A stretch of 64,000 nucleotides of DNA from Burkholderiales bacterium (GTDB lineage Bacteria > Pseudomonadota > Gammaproteobacteria > Burkholderiales > Nitrosomonadaceae), in the NCBI GenBank assembly GCA_024235795.1, contig JACKLR010000003.1, positions 806,001 through 870,000 of the forward strand. The letters are read 5' to 3'. The notes beneath the pieces were generated by a model. The model was not told where the DNA came from. It saw only the letters and a program-made list of their open reading frames with translations, and did not search any database. Positions 1 to 9,601 of this stretch are shown piece after piece (the stretch's first letter is position 1; each line of letters begins with the position of its first letter). Position numbers and translations under genes: made by a program.

Positions 1-222
1 CGCAACCTGGTTTTGCATGAGGGAAATTAAAGGTGAAACAATGATTGCGACACCTTTACGCATTAAAGCAGGGATTTGATAACAAAGCGACTTTCCGCCA
101 CCCGTTGGCATGAGCACCAGACAATCGTTACCGCTTGCAAGATGCTCAATGATCTCTGCTTGCTGACCGCGAAACGCCGGATAACCAAAAACTTCTTTGA
201 GAATATTCAGTGCACTTGACAT
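1..222 (-). CDS. recQ: ATP-dependent DNA helicase RecQ, N-terminal part (cut by window edge)
   Basis: The 74 codons present are the start of a RecQ-family superfamily 2 helicase, which unwinds DNA 3'->5' in recombination and fork repair. The reverse complement begins MSSALNILKEVFGYPAFRGQ, the RecQ zero motif with the adenine-contacting FRxxQ. Walker A follows (MPTGGGKSLCYQ), then the motif Ia region (VSPLISLMQNQV). The ATG lies at 220-222 on the minus strand. The remainder of the gene lies left of the window, so completeness cannot be judged. The neighbouring transporter gene is on the same strand, about 80 bases upstream. Confidence 0.93.
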   Translation of the reverse strand, partial: MSSALNILKEVFGYPAFRGQQAEIIEHLASGNDCLVLMPTGGGKSLCYQIPALMRKGVAIIVSPLISLMQNQVA

Positions 223-300
223 GTGGTAACGCGTTTTATTTCTCCTCAGCGTTTAAATGTTTTCGGTGTAATCTCATCGTGATAGTAACATGAGAATTAA

Positions 301-1761
301 TTATCCAAAGACCCAGGGAATCAATGCATATGATAATCCGGTTACCACGACGATAGCCACCAGATTCAGTTTCAAACCGGCACTCGCCATTTGAGAAATG
401 GTTACCTGACCGGTTGAATATACAACAGCATTCGGCGCCGTTGCCACCGGCAGCATAAACGCACAGCTTGCAGCCAGCGCAGTTGGCGCGAATAACAGCA
501 TGGGATCTATACCACTGGATACTGCCAATACACCCAGAATTGGCAACAAGGTTGCAGTTGTTGCCGTATTACTGGTCAGTTCTGTCAAAAAAATCACCAG
601 CGTAACCAATACAAACATCATCAGTATCAGATCCAAATGCGGCAAACCAGACAAACCGGCACCAATCCAAGCCGCCAGACCGGTATCTTTAATCGCATCA
701 GCCAGGCTTAAACCACCACCAAACAGCAAAAGCACACCCCATGGTATTTTACTGGCGCTGTCCCAATCCATAAGGGCTGTTTCCATTTCTTGCGCGCTCG
801 GTGTCTTTTGCCCAGCTGGAATAACAAACATGAGCACTGCGCCACCTACTGCTATCATGGCATCATTTAGCCATAACAAAATCTCAAACTGCTCTTGTAC
901 CGGTACACGTAGTACCCACGCCATAGCGATAAATGCAAAAACATAAGTGATACGTCTTTCCGGCTGGGTCAATTTGCCTAGTTTTCTAAGTTCTTCATCA
1001 ATTACAGCCTTTGAAATTTGTTCGCCATGCAGATCAAACGAAAAAGCCCATTTTGTAAGAACCCACCAAGCCAGAGCCGTCATAACAATCACAACAGGCA
1101 CACCAAATATCATCCACTGAACAAAGCTAATATCGATACCATAATTCTGTTTCATGAAGCTGACCACAAATAAATTGGGAGGCGTACCAATAATGGTTCC
1201 TAATCCGCCAATACTGGCAGAATAAGCAATGCCTAAAATAAGGCAGAGTATAAATTTCCGGTGTTGCTCTACTTCGTCTTTAACCATTTCACCCGCCAGG
1301 GACATGGCAATCGGAATCATCATTAATGTGCTGGCAGTGTTGCTAATCCACATGGATATCAACGCGGTAGTGCCCATAAAACCGCCAATAATTCCCGAAG
1401 GACTATTACCAACACGAACAAGAATATTCAATGCAATACGGCGATGTAAATTCCATTTTTCCAAACCTTTTGCGATAATGAAACCGCCTAGCAGCAAGAA
1501 AATCGCTGGTGCCGCATAGGGAGCTGTGCTATCTTCCATTGACATAATACCCAATGCGGGAAACAACAGGATCGGCAATAACGAGGTAACTGGAATCGGC
1601 AGAACTTCGGTAGCCCACCAAATAGCCAATAGTAATGCTACTCCCGTAGTGCGCCATGCAGATTCCGACATTTCAGCCGGTGCTGGCGAGATAATAGTCA
1701 TAACCAAGAAACCGACACCTAAGATCAGACCAATTTGCTTTGGCTTTGTAAATGGCACCAT
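301..1761 (-). CDS. SLC13/DASS-family sodium-coupled anion (dicarboxylate or sulfate) transporter
   Basis: This is a 486-residue inner-membrane protein with about a dozen hydrophobic segments. It carries the paired SNT motifs of the divalent-anion:sodium symporter family: ISNTAST near residue 140 and TSNTATTATLLPI near residue 397. Family members import C4-dicarboxylates, citrate or sulfate with sodium. The substrate cannot be told from the sequence. The ATG is preceded by TTGGAAAAAA, an acceptable ribosome binding site. The gene is full length for the family. It is divergent from glnA, with about 200 bases between them. Confidence 0.88.
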   Translation of the reverse strand: MVPFTKPKQIGLILGVGFLVMTIISPAPAEMSESAWRTTGVALLLAIWWATEVLPIPVTSLLPILLFPALGIMSMEDSTAPYAAPAIFLLLGGFIIAKGLEKWNLHRRIALNILVRVGNSPSGIIGGFMGTTALISMWISNTASTLMMIPIAMSLAGEMVKDEVEQHRKFILCLILGIAYSASIGGLGTIIGTPPNLFVVSFMKQNYGIDISFVQWMIFGVPVVIVMTALAWWVLTKWAFSFDLHGEQISKAVIDEELRKLGKLTQPERRITYVFAFIAMAWVLRVPVQEQFEILLWLNDAMIAVGGAVLMFVIPAGQKTPSAQEMETALMDWDSASKIPWGVLLLFGGGLSLADAIKDTGLAAWIGAGLSGLPHLDLILMMFVLVTLVIFLTELTSNTATTATLLPILGVLAVSSGIDPMLLFAPTALAASCAFMLPVATAPNAVVYSTGQVTISQMASAGLKLNLVAIVVVTGLSYALIPWVFG

Positions 1762-1908
1762 TTTTTTCCAATATTGACTGTGATTTAATTTAAGAAGCTA
1801 CAAATATATCTGTACGATAATTTTATTATCGCAAAATATGTTTACAACGATAATTAAAAAACCTTTTGTTTGTTTCTATTCGGTTTCAGAATATTAATTG
1901 ATCGGTAC

Positions 1909-1917
1909 TGGTATAAT
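1909..1917 (+). promoter_or_regulatory. Extended -10 promoter candidate for glnA
   Basis: TGGTATAAT is a perfect -10 hexamer with the extended TGn element, 54 bases before the glnA ATG. No good -35 hexamer is visible, which is usual for extended -10 promoters. I saw no sigma-54 type GG-N10-GC element upstream, although glnA is often driven by sigma-54. Confidence 0.4.
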
Positions 1918-1971
1918 TTAATCAAAGAATTCGGATATTAACTTGTAAACCCTGTTTGAGTGGAGATAAAA

Positions 1972-3381
1972 ATGGCGGTAGCTGATGTTTTGAAATTGAT
2001 TCAAGACAGTAACATTAAATTTGTTGATTTGCGCTTTACTGATACAAACGGAAAAGAGCAACATGTTACGATTCCATCGCATAGTTTTGACGCAGACAAA
2101 TTTGAAGATGGCCATCCATTTGACGGTTCATCCATTGCAGGTTGGAAAAGCATACAGGCATCCGATATGCTTCTGATCCCGGATCCTGAGACCGCCAACA
2201 TGGATCCGTTTATGGACGACCCTACGCTCATCATGACCTGTGATGTTGTTGATCCCGCAGATGGAAAAGGCTATAGCCGGGACCCGCGCTCACTAGCCAA
2301 GCGTGGTGAAATTTATCTCAAATCAACCGGTATTGGCGATGCTGCCTATTTTGGCCCGGAACCTGAATTTTTTATTTTTGACTCGGTTTATTGGCATACC
2401 GATATGTCCGGTTGCTCGGTCAAAATAGAATCCGAAGAGGCCGCGTGGAGTTCCGTTATTAAATATGACAGTGGCAATATTGGCCATCGCCCAGCAATCA
2501 AAGGCGGGTATTTCCCGGTGCCGCCAGTGGATTCACTGCAAAATATCCGTTCAGCCATGTGTCAGAATCTGGAACAACTTGGCATCCCGGTCGAAGTGCA
2601 TCATCATGAAGTTGCTACAGCGGGTCAATGCGAAATTGGCACGCGTTTTAACAGCCTGATAAAACGTGCTGACTGGAACCAGTTACTGAAATATGTCGTG
2701 CATAATGTTGCACACTCTTATGGAAAAACAGCAACATTTATGCCCAAACCAATTGTAGGTGACAATGGCTCTGGTATGCATGTCCATCAATCCATCTGGA
2801 AGAATGGAGAGAATTTATTCTCCGGCAACGGGTACGCCGGCTTGTCTGAAACTGCATTGTTTTACATTGGTGGTATTTTAAAGCATGCCAAAGCACTCAA
2901 CGCAATTACCAACCCGGGTACAAACTCCTATAAAAGGCTTGTAGCAGGCTTTGAGGCGCCCGTAAACTTGGCCTACTCAGCAAGTAACCGCTCGGCGGCC
3001 ATACGCATACCCCACTCGAGTAGTCCTAAGGGTCGTCGAATAGAGGTACGTTTCCCTGATCCAAGTGCGAATCCTTATCTGGCATTCACCGCGCTATTAA
3101 TGGCTGGACTAGATGGTATTCAAAGCAAAATTCATCCTGGCGATCCGATGGATAAGAATCTTTATGACTTGCCGCCAGAAGAAGCGGCAAAAGTACCTAA
3201 TACCTGTGCTTCATTGGATGAAGCCTTGAGTCATCTGGACAAGGATCGTGATTTCCTGATTCGAGGCGGCGTCTTTACCCATGACATGATCGACGCATAT
3301 ATCCACCTTAAAATGGAAGAAGTTATTCTGCTTCGATCAACGACCCACCCTGTCGAATTTGACATGTACTATAGCCTATAG
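1972..3381 (+). CDS. glnA: Type I glutamine synthetase
   Basis: Forms glutamine from glutamate, ammonia and ATP in the cytoplasm, the main route of ammonia assimilation. It acts as a dodecamer. The product is 469 residues, the standard length for bacterial GSI. Visible signatures are FDGSSIAGWKSI (beta-grasp domain), NGSGMHVHQS and KRLVAGFEAP in the catalytic domain, and KNLYDLPPEE with the adenylylation tyrosine at residue 398. The enzyme should therefore be controlled by GlnE adenylylation. A GTG lies 12 bases upstream in frame, but GGAG correctly spaced before the ATG at 1972 favours that start. The gene is monocistronic. Confidence 0.97.
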   Translation: MAVADVLKLIQDSNIKFVDLRFTDTNGKEQHVTIPSHSFDADKFEDGHPFDGSSIAGWKSIQASDMLLIPDPETANMDPFMDDPTLIMTCDVVDPADGKGYSRDPRSLAKRGEIYLKSTGIGDAAYFGPEPEFFIFDSVYWHTDMSGCSVKIESEEAAWSSVIKYDSGNIGHRPAIKGGYFPVPPVDSLQNIRSAMCQNLEQLGIPVEVHHHEVATAGQCEIGTRFNSLIKRADWNQLLKYVVHNVAHSYGKTATFMPKPIVGDNGSGMHVHQSIWKNGENLFSGNGYAGLSETALFYIGGILKHAKALNAITNPGTNSYKRLVAGFEAPVNLAYSASNRSAAIRIPHSSSPKGRRIEVRFPDPSANPYLAFTALLMAGLDGIQSKIHPGDPMDKNLYDLPPEEAAKVPNTCASLDEALSHLDKDRDFLIRGGVFTHDMIDAYIHLKMEEVILLRSTTHPVEFDMYYSL

Positions 3382-3597
3382 TCAATCAAAAACTATAAAG
3401 CCATTTAACTTTATCCTTTGCGTTTTTAAAATCACACGGACAGAACTCGCATTGATGTGATTTCATCATTACAAATATCTCAAAAAGAATAGATTAACAG
3501 CCTTTTTTCCGCTTTTCCAAATTACATCAATTGATAAACTATGCTTGTTTAATAAATTAATTCGCAGTACTCAGTATTTGTCCACGGTAACAAAGAT

Positions 3598-4041
3598 ATG
3601 AATACATCAAGTAAATTTATCATTCTGATTTTCTTGAGTTTAAATTTTTTACCCGTGCTACATGCCGGATCAACAATCTATAAGTATGTTGACAAGGACG
3701 GGAACATTACATTTACCAACCGCCCCCTCAAAGGGGGACAAAAAATCCTGTCAGCACCGAAATCTCCCAGTTCTCGAACATATATTTCAAAAGCGATTAA
3801 ACATATTCCCAAAGAAAGTGTCAATCCACAAAATAAACGTGAAATCAAGCGACGCGAAATACTTGAACATGAACTGACTATTGAAATGAAATTATTTTCT
3901 GATACGCGGAAAAACTTATCTGTGTTCAGTGACGATGATGCCGATCATCAACAAAATGAAAAGATCAAACAATTGCAACGCAAGTTATTACGGCATGAAA
4001 ACAATATCACGGCAATAAAAAAAGAACTCGCGAAACTGTAA
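3598..4041 (+). CDS. DUF4124-domain secreted protein
   Basis: This 147-residue protein has an N-terminal signal peptide (hydrophobic residues 8-20, likely cleavage after HAG). A DUF4124 segment follows (IYKYVDKDGNITFTNRP), the short beta motif found in many proteobacterial periplasmic proteins. The rest is charged and helical, probably coiled coil (residues 80-147). The molecular function of the family is unknown. It lies directly upstream of a similar gene at 4067, separated by 25 bases, so the two probably form an operon and arose by duplication. Confidence 0.75.
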   Translation: MNTSSKFIILIFLSLNFLPVLHAGSTIYKYVDKDGNITFTNRPLKGGQKILSAPKSPSSRTYISKAIKHIPKESVNPQNKREIKRREILEHELTIEMKLFSDTRKNLSVFSDDDADHQQNEKIKQLQRKLLRHENNITAIKKELAKL

Positions 4042-4066
4042 TTTAATAAAATCAGGGAAACCCACC

Positions 4067-4516
4067 ATGAAATTTAGCTATATCTTCCTGTCAGCAATCC
4101 TCTTCATTTATACCTATCCAACATATTCCGGTGTTTTCAAACAGATTGATGAGCATGGCAATGTTTCTTATTCCAATCTTCAATCAAGCAACGCCGAGAA
4201 AGTTGATCTGCCGCCTATTGTAGTGGTCCCTTCAGTCGATACTGAAGGTGTAGATGAGCGGATCAAAAAAAGAAGAGAAAACAAGATAATCAGGGAACAA
4301 CATAAAGAAATTGAGCAAAAAATAGCTGAAGAATCAAGTCTGCTGGAAAACATCAAGGCCGAATATAAAGACGGCAACCCGGATCGATTGGGAAGCGAGC
4401 GTAATTACCAGAGATATCTGGACAGGGTAGAGCGCCTGAAAAAAGAGATCAGCGTACGCGAGACAAATCTTCAAGCATTGCAACGTGAATTGGAAAAATT
4501 GCCGCAAATCAATTAA
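4067..4516 (+). CDS. DUF4124-domain secreted protein (paralogue of the upstream gene)
   Basis: This 149-residue protein has a signal peptide (residues 1-20), a DUF4124 motif (GVFKQIDEHGNVSYSN) and a long charged C-terminal helix rich in Glu, Lys and Arg that should form a coiled coil. The start follows AGGGAAACCCACC, a usable ribosome binding site. It has the same architecture as the gene before it, which indicates tandem duplication followed by divergence. The function is unknown; an envelope location is inferred from the signal sequence. Confidence 0.75.
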   Translation: MKFSYIFLSAILFIYTYPTYSGVFKQIDEHGNVSYSNLQSSNAEKVDLPPIVVVPSVDTEGVDERIKKRRENKIIREQHKEIEQKIAEESSLLENIKAEYKDGNPDRLGSERNYQRYLDRVERLKKEISVRETNLQALQRELEKLPQIN

Positions 4517-4813
4517 ATTTCCGTTTTAATTTTTTTATAAAGTACGTTTACTTTGCGCATATTTTCATCAGATTCGGGTTGGGAGAAAACACAGGGCATT
4601 GTTTTCATGACACCTCTGATGGCAATGGGATGCATAATATCCTGAATGTCTCTCATTCGCGGTAATATAATTACCATTCAAAACCATACCAATCAGCTAT
4701 ACCATTCAGTTTGGTTCGAAAAAAATGGGCGCCAAACTAGATTTATCTTCAAGTTCTAGCAATAATACTGTTCCTTTAAGTCTGAAATTTATTTAACTTT
4801 CTCGGAACAACTA

Positions 4814-6178
4814 ATGCCATTGCAATCTATTAATCCAGCTACCGGGTTAACAATACAATCTTTCCCCGCATTTCAAACAAAAGCTGTTTCCACGATTCTG
4901 GAAAAAGTTGTAGCCGCGCAAATTAACTGGGCAGCGCTTAATATTGATCAGCGGGCAAACTTTTTTCAGAATCTTGCACAGGTATTTCGCAGTTCTCGTG
5001 ACCAATATGCAAATCTGATCACGGAAGAAATGGGCAAATTATTAAAAGAAGCTCGGGCCGAGGTAGAAAAATGCGCACTCGGATGTGAACATTATGCGAA
5101 ACATGCCAAAATTTTTTTGGCCGATGAACCGATTGTTTCTGACGCCACACACAGTTATGTTGCATACCAGCCTTTGGGGGTCGTGTTTTGCATCATGCCC
5201 TGGAACTTTCCTTTCTGGCAACTGATCCGCGCCGCTGCGCCGGCCATGATGGCAGGGAATACCATTATCCTGAAACACGCTGCCAATGTGCCGCTTTGCG
5301 CACTGGCGCTGGAAGAAGCATTTCGTGCAGCAAACTTTCCGGCAGATGCATTCCGCAGCTTGCTGATCACCGCAGATCAGGCCGAAGCCGTAATCGCAAA
5401 TCAGAATGTAGCGGCAGTCACATTAACCGGCAGCACGGCTGCGGGCCGTAAAGTGGCGGCGATAGCCGGCAAACACTTAAAAAAATGTGTATTAGAGCTG
5501 GGCGGGTCGGATCCATTCATTGTACTTGACGATGCAGACATTGATTTTGCTGCAGAACAGGCTGTCACCGCCCGTTTTCAGAATGCGGGACAAAGTTGTA
5601 TTGCCGCAAAGCGCTTTATACTTGTTGATGCCATTGCCGATCAATTCGTCGCTCGCTTTAAAAAGCACGTAAGTCAACTACACTGTGGGGACCCTAAAGA
5701 AGAAATGACTGGCATTGCACCGATGGCACGCACCGACCTGCGTGACGATTTACATACACAGGTTAAACGCAGCATTTCGATGGGCGCAGAACTTATCATT
5801 GGAGGAACATTCATTGGGAAGCAAGGCGCATATTATGCACCTACAATTCTGGATCATGTGCGACCCGGTATGCCCGCATTCGATGAAGAACTGTTTGGTC
5901 CTGCAGCCGCTATGGTACGGGTAAAAAATGATGACGAGGCCATTGCGTTAGCAAATCGTACTCAATTTGGCCTGGGAGCGAGCATATGGACACGGAACTC
6001 AAAACGTGGTGAAAGCATCGCGCGGAAAATCCATGCCGGCTGTACCTTTGTCAACGGTATTGTTAAAAGTGATCCGCGCTTGCCGTTCGGCGGCGTCAAG
6101 CATTCCGGTTTTGGGCGAGAATTGTCATACCATGGCATCCGGGAATTTGTGAATGTCAAAACGGTATGGGTCAAATAA
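4814..6178 (+). CDS. NAD(P)-dependent succinate-semialdehyde dehydrogenase-type aldehyde dehydrogenase
   Basis: This 454-residue cytoplasmic enzyme of the aldehyde dehydrogenase superfamily oxidises an aldehyde to the acid with NAD(P). The catalytic set is complete: Asn131 in PWNFPFW, Glu228 in LELGGSDPF and nucleophile Cys262 in NAGQSCIAAKRF. The length and the GQSCIAAKRF context match the short succinate-semialdehyde dehydrogenase group (GabD/Sad-like), so succinic semialdehyde is the likely substrate. Related short-chain aldehydes remain possible. No transaminase gene lies nearby, so a GABA pathway link is not supported by context. Confidence 0.85.
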   Translation: MPLQSINPATGLTIQSFPAFQTKAVSTILEKVVAAQINWAALNIDQRANFFQNLAQVFRSSRDQYANLITEEMGKLLKEARAEVEKCALGCEHYAKHAKIFLADEPIVSDATHSYVAYQPLGVVFCIMPWNFPFWQLIRAAAPAMMAGNTIILKHAANVPLCALALEEAFRAANFPADAFRSLLITADQAEAVIANQNVAAVTLTGSTAAGRKVAAIAGKHLKKCVLELGGSDPFIVLDDADIDFAAEQAVTARFQNAGQSCIAAKRFILVDAIADQFVARFKKHVSQLHCGDPKEEMTGIAPMARTDLRDDLHTQVKRSISMGAELIIGGTFIGKQGAYYAPTILDHVRPGMPAFDEELFGPAAAMVRVKNDDEAIALANRTQFGLGASIWTRNSKRGESIARKIHAGCTFVNGIVKSDPRLPFGGVKHSGFGRELSYHGIREFVNVKTVWVK

Positions 6179-6247
6179 CAAAGACTATGTTCGGAAAGTT
6201 AAAGTATATAGTTTCCGTACACTTTGAGGTGTCTTGCATAAAATTAA

Positions 6248-6296
6248 TCCGATCAATTTTCTTTTTGACTCAATCCAATTGAGAAAACTGATCGGA
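6248..6296. terminator. Imperfect inverted repeat between convergent genes
   Basis: TCCGATCAATTTTCT (from 6248) pairs imperfectly with AGAAAACTGATCGGA (to 6296). A smaller nested CTCAAT/ATTGAG lies between them. Sitting between the convergent aldehyde dehydrogenase and DUF2490 genes, it may terminate both. No strong T tract follows on either side, so the role is an inference. Confidence 0.4.
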
Positions 6297-6359
6297 CCGA
6301 ATTAAGTTGCAGCATCCGTAAGCTAGACACTGCAAAAGAGCAGATTTTCTTATTGTAAA

Positions 6360-7091
6360 TTAGAAGTTCAATAACAGATTCACTGCCAGAATATGCTGCT
6401 GCTGATCTGGTCTCGGACTGGCTGGCCTATTGAAATATTGGTGCAGATAACCAATTTCACCGACCGCAATTTTATTAAATCTGTATGCAAATCCGCCAAA
6501 GGCGCGGTTTTGATTGAAACCGGCTCTTGCACCTGTGTCGACATTATTCATGTTGATAAAGATTTCATCCAAAACGACAAAACTTAAATTAGGTGAAATC
6601 GAAGGCATTGGTACCGTGAGTTTGAGAAACTGACGGAAGCGATGTCCATGACCGTCTGCGGTGTTGCCTGGCTGATGGAAATCAAAAAAACGTTGTTCAA
6701 GACGAGTACGACTTGTAACAGTGCCGAATGAGAACCGGTCACTCCAAAGCAACTGTTGCCAAATCCGGTGTTCATTGAAAGGACTGCGTGCCGCAAAAGG
6801 TCTGCTGGTAGGAATCCAGCCATAACCCAGCCAAACGCTGGTCTTGTCATTCAATGCATAACCAACACCTGGCCTGATAATGCCTTGTGAGAATCTTGAA
6901 GAATCGTTACCGAAACGGCCCTGGCCTTCCAACCACCATTTTAATTTTGGATTAATTGAATTGAAGGAACCTGTGGCTGTAATGTTTCCCCATGTTTGAA
7001 AATCGTCTACTACGTCATCAGCAATTACAGGACCATTAATCATTAAAGCGAGCACTGCCGAAACCACCCAAATATTCAATTTTTTTAGCAT
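6360..7091 (-). CDS. DUF2490-domain outer-membrane-type protein
   Basis: This 243-residue protein has a signal peptide (residues 1-24, cleavage near VIA-DD). A region rich in aromatic residues and alternating beta strands follows (FQTWGNITATGSF, KTSVWLGYGWIP, RTRLEQRF), ending in a terminal Phe (AVNLLLNF) typical of outer-membrane beta barrels. The DUF2490 family has no assigned function. The ribosome binding site GGGGAAAAT precedes the ATG. No operon partner is apparent. Confidence 0.8.
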   Translation of the reverse strand: MLKKLNIWVVSAVLALMINGPVIADDVVDDFQTWGNITATGSFNSINPKLKWWLEGQGRFGNDSSRFSQGIIRPGVGYALNDKTSVWLGYGWIPTSRPFAARSPFNEHRIWQQLLWSDRFSFGTVTSRTRLEQRFFDFHQPGNTADGHGHRFRQFLKLTVPMPSISPNLSFVVLDEIFINMNNVDTGARAGFNQNRAFGGFAYRFNKIAVGEIGYLHQYFNRPASPRPDQQQHILAVNLLLNF

Positions 7092-7630
7092 ATTTTCCCC
7101 TTTTTTTGAAACCTTTATCGTAATTGGTTAACCTGTATCTAAAAGATGGTTATTGCAATTCTTTATTGTTCATCTTCTCGATGCTTTTGATTGACTTATT
7201 CGATTACATAAATTTAAATAAATCAAATTTATAGCATTAAATAACGTCTTTGATAATGCCTATCGAGGTTCAGAATAGCACACCAAATGTCAAAAAAATG
7301 TCAAGAACCAATTAGAAGAATTCACCCCGGACTTTCTGTTTGGAACATTTTCCAGTGGAAGTCATGACACTGATCAACCCTCGACTTAAAGTCGAGGGGT
7401 TTAAACCATGCTCGAAAGGGGCACTAATTGCCGGCAGGTCCCCTAAAAGGGGGTACCCCATCTTGCAATCACTAAACTCTAGATGAATCGAATGAAAGAC
7501 AACAACTGATCAAGCTCAGAATACGATGATCCAGCAGAATCAACCAATCCAGGCCGTAAGACAAAACACAACGTAACGCTTATTCATTACTCAGTGTATA
7601 ATCTATGGTAAATACTTATCGTATTTCGCA
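7092..7630. other. 539-base non-coding gap with GC-rich hairpins
   Basis: No credible coding region lies between the DUF2490 gene and pcnB, which face away from each other. The first 200 bases are AT-rich and should hold the DUF2490 promoter. The middle holds the hairpins described at 7378-7452. The part just before pcnB shows a TATAAT-like run (GTATAATC near 7597), which could be its promoter. Confidence 0.5.
7378..7452. repeat. Orphan hairpin block resembling an IS200/IS605 right end
   Basis: CCCTCGACT pairs perfectly with AGTCGAGGG (7378-7398). It is followed by GGTTTAAACC and a second hairpin, CCCC/GGGG, at 7440-7452. A CCC(T)CGACTT-AAGTCG(A)GGG stem next to a short AT stretch resembles the 3' ends of IS200/IS605 elements and their TnpB guide RNAs. 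No tnpA or tnpB reading frame lies within 500 bases on either side, so any element is a remnant. The resemblance is from memory of the family, not an alignment. Confidence 0.35.
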
Positions 7631-9025
7631 ATGATTCGAAAATTTCTCCGTAATGTATTCAAACGTAATACATCTGCTGTAAATTCAAAATTTCAGCTAT
7701 GCATTATACCGCCTAAAGAGCATGGTATTAACCGCGTACAAATTAGTCCTTGTGCATTGAAAGTCGCTCATAAGCTGCAAAAAGGCGGTTTTTCTGCATT
7801 TATTGTAGGGGGAGCTGTCAGGGATCTGCTGCTTGGTCTGGAGCCGAAAGACTTTGATGTAGCCACAAATGCAACACCCGAACAAGCACGTTCTCTACTC
7901 AGACGCTCACGCATTATTGGCAGGCGTTTTCGTTTGCTGCATGTAATGTGCGGGAATGAAACCGTGGAAGTATCTACGTTTCGCGGCCCTATACCTGTTG
8001 ACAGTGATATACTGGGTATAAAAAACAACACTGATCAGCATGGCAGACTGTTACGGGATAATGTTTTCGGCAGCCAGGAAGAAGATGCCGCGCGGCGCGA
8101 TTTTACGATAAACGCGCTTTTCTACGATCCCTTTAGTGAGGAAATCCACGACTATCTTGATGGCTATGCAGATATCAAGGCGAAAACATTGCGTATTATC
8201 GGCGACCCTATTCTACGATATCGTGAAGATCCGGTACGCATGCTCAGAGCTGTCCGCCTGGCAGCGAAGCTAGACTTGCAGATTGACTCTGACACGGCCA
8301 AACCCATTGGGGACCTTGCACCGCTACTGCTTAATGTACCACCCGCCCGCCTATTTGACGAAATGTTAAAATTACTGTTGTCTGGCTATGCATTATCTTG
8401 TGTAGTGAATCTGCGCGCACGTGGTTTGCATCATGGCCTGTTACCAATGCTTGACGTCATCCTTGAACAACCGATGGGTGAGCGGTTTATAACACTCGTA
8501 CTAAAAAATACGGATGACAGAGTTCAACTGGATAAACATGTTTCGCCCGCTTTTTTATTTGCGTCCTTATTATGGCATGAAGTTCTTGCCACCTGGAATA
8601 TTTACAAGACAACATCCGGAGAAAAACCTTTAATCGCATTGCAAAAAGCCATCGACGACGTATTGTCAAAACAGCAAAAGAATCTCGCTATTCCTCGCCG
8701 CTTCAGTTCTACCATTATTGAAATTTGGGCAATGCAACCACGATTTGAGTCTTTAACGGGCCGCAAACCTTTTCGCCTGATTTCCCATCCACGCTTTCGC
8801 GCCGCATATGATTTCATGCTGCTACGGTGTGAAAGCGGCGAAATTAATGCGGAATTAGGAGCCTGGTGGAAAAATTTTGTTGTAGCGGATCAGGACAAAC
8901 GTGAAAAAATGGTTCATAAACCGACTTCAACCAGAAAACGCCGAAGTCGCCGTAAATCTTCCACGCAATCGAAAACAACCGGCCTTGCATCAGTCACATT
9001 GGTCAATGAAAAAGCGGCATCCTAG
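7631..9025 (+). CDS. pcnB: Poly(A) polymerase I
   Basis: Adds 3' poly(A) tails to RNA, which promotes decay by PNPase and RNase E. The 464-residue product has the class II nucleotidyltransferase head: FIVGGAVRDLLLGL at residues 58-70, then KDFDVATNA with catalytic Asp74 and Asp76. RNA-binding domains follow (RYREDPVRMLRAVRLAAKL). The C-terminus is very basic (TSTRKRRSRRKSS), as in PcnB rather than the CCA-adding enzyme. folK follows after two bases, an arrangement common in proteobacteria. Confidence 0.95.
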   Translation: MIRKFLRNVFKRNTSAVNSKFQLCIIPPKEHGINRVQISPCALKVAHKLQKGGFSAFIVGGAVRDLLLGLEPKDFDVATNATPEQARSLLRRSRIIGRRFRLLHVMCGNETVEVSTFRGPIPVDSDILGIKNNTDQHGRLLRDNVFGSQEEDAARRDFTINALFYDPFSEEIHDYLDGYADIKAKTLRIIGDPILRYREDPVRMLRAVRLAAKLDLQIDSDTAKPIGDLAPLLLNVPPARLFDEMLKLLLSGYALSCVVNLRARGLHHGLLPMLDVILEQPMGERFITLVLKNTDDRVQLDKHVSPAFLFASLLWHEVLATWNIYKTTSGEKPLIALQKAIDDVLSKQQKNLAIPRRFSSTIIEIWAMQPRFESLTGRKPFRLISHPRFRAAYDFMLLRCESGEINAELGAWWKNFVVADQDKREKMVHKPTSTRKRRSRRKSSTQSKTTGLASVTLVNEKAAS

Positions 9026-9027
9026 CT

Positions 9028-9534
9028 ATGTCTAATACAAACAAAAAAAACAGTCTTGTATATATTGCACTTGGCAGTAATCTTGAAGATCCGCTCAAAC
9101 AGATACAGTCAGCGTTCGAAGAAATAAAGAAACTGCCTGAGACAAATTTTTTGAAGTGTTCTTCACTCTACAGGAGCGCTCCGGTCGGGTTGCTCAACCA
9201 GCCTGATTATATTAATGCTGTCGTAGAAATCGATACAACGCTAACACCTCTGCAATTACTGAATAAATTATTAAAAATAGAATTACAGCACGGGCGCGTG
9301 CGTACGTTTCGCAACGCACCTCGCACGCTTGATCTGGATATATTGCTCTATGATAAGCAGCAATTAAACGATGAAAAACTGACAATACCACATCCACGTA
9401 TGACACAGCGCGCATTCGTAATGTATCCATTAATGGAAATTGCACAGCATTGCGTCATTCCGGGACATGGTAAAATCAGTCAGCTGATAACAGCATGTTC
9501 TGATCAAAAAATAGAACGGTTAAGCAATTATTAA
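9028..9534 (+). CDS. folK: 2-amino-4-hydroxy-6-hydroxymethyldihydropteridine pyrophosphokinase
   Basis: Transfers pyrophosphate from ATP to hydroxymethyl-dihydropterin in folate synthesis. The 168-residue product shows YIALGSNLEDP at the N-terminus, LYRSAPVG, the RTFRNAPRTLDLDILLYD signature and HPRMTQRAFVMYPL near the end. It starts two bases after the pcnB stop, so translation is probably coupled. panB follows 67 bases later. Confidence 0.95.
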   Translation: MSNTNKKNSLVYIALGSNLEDPLKQIQSAFEEIKKLPETNFLKCSSLYRSAPVGLLNQPDYINAVVEIDTTLTPLQLLNKLLKIELQHGRVRTFRNAPRTLDLDILLYDKQQLNDEKLTIPHPRMTQRAFVMYPLMEIAQHCVIPGHGKISQLITACSDQKIERLSNY

Positions 9535-9601
9535 AAAACCTTTTCATTTATGACGCGTGATTTTTAGCGATTGAATCATATCAATTGATTAAATAATCTA
9601 T

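Noticed and set aside
1960..1971. GTG start 12 bases upstream of the glnA ATG
   Set aside because: GGAG is placed correctly for the ATG at 1972 and would fall inside the longer version.
1760..1971. Sigma-54 promoter upstream of glnA
   Set aside because: No GG-N10-GC element is visible; only an extended -10 was found.
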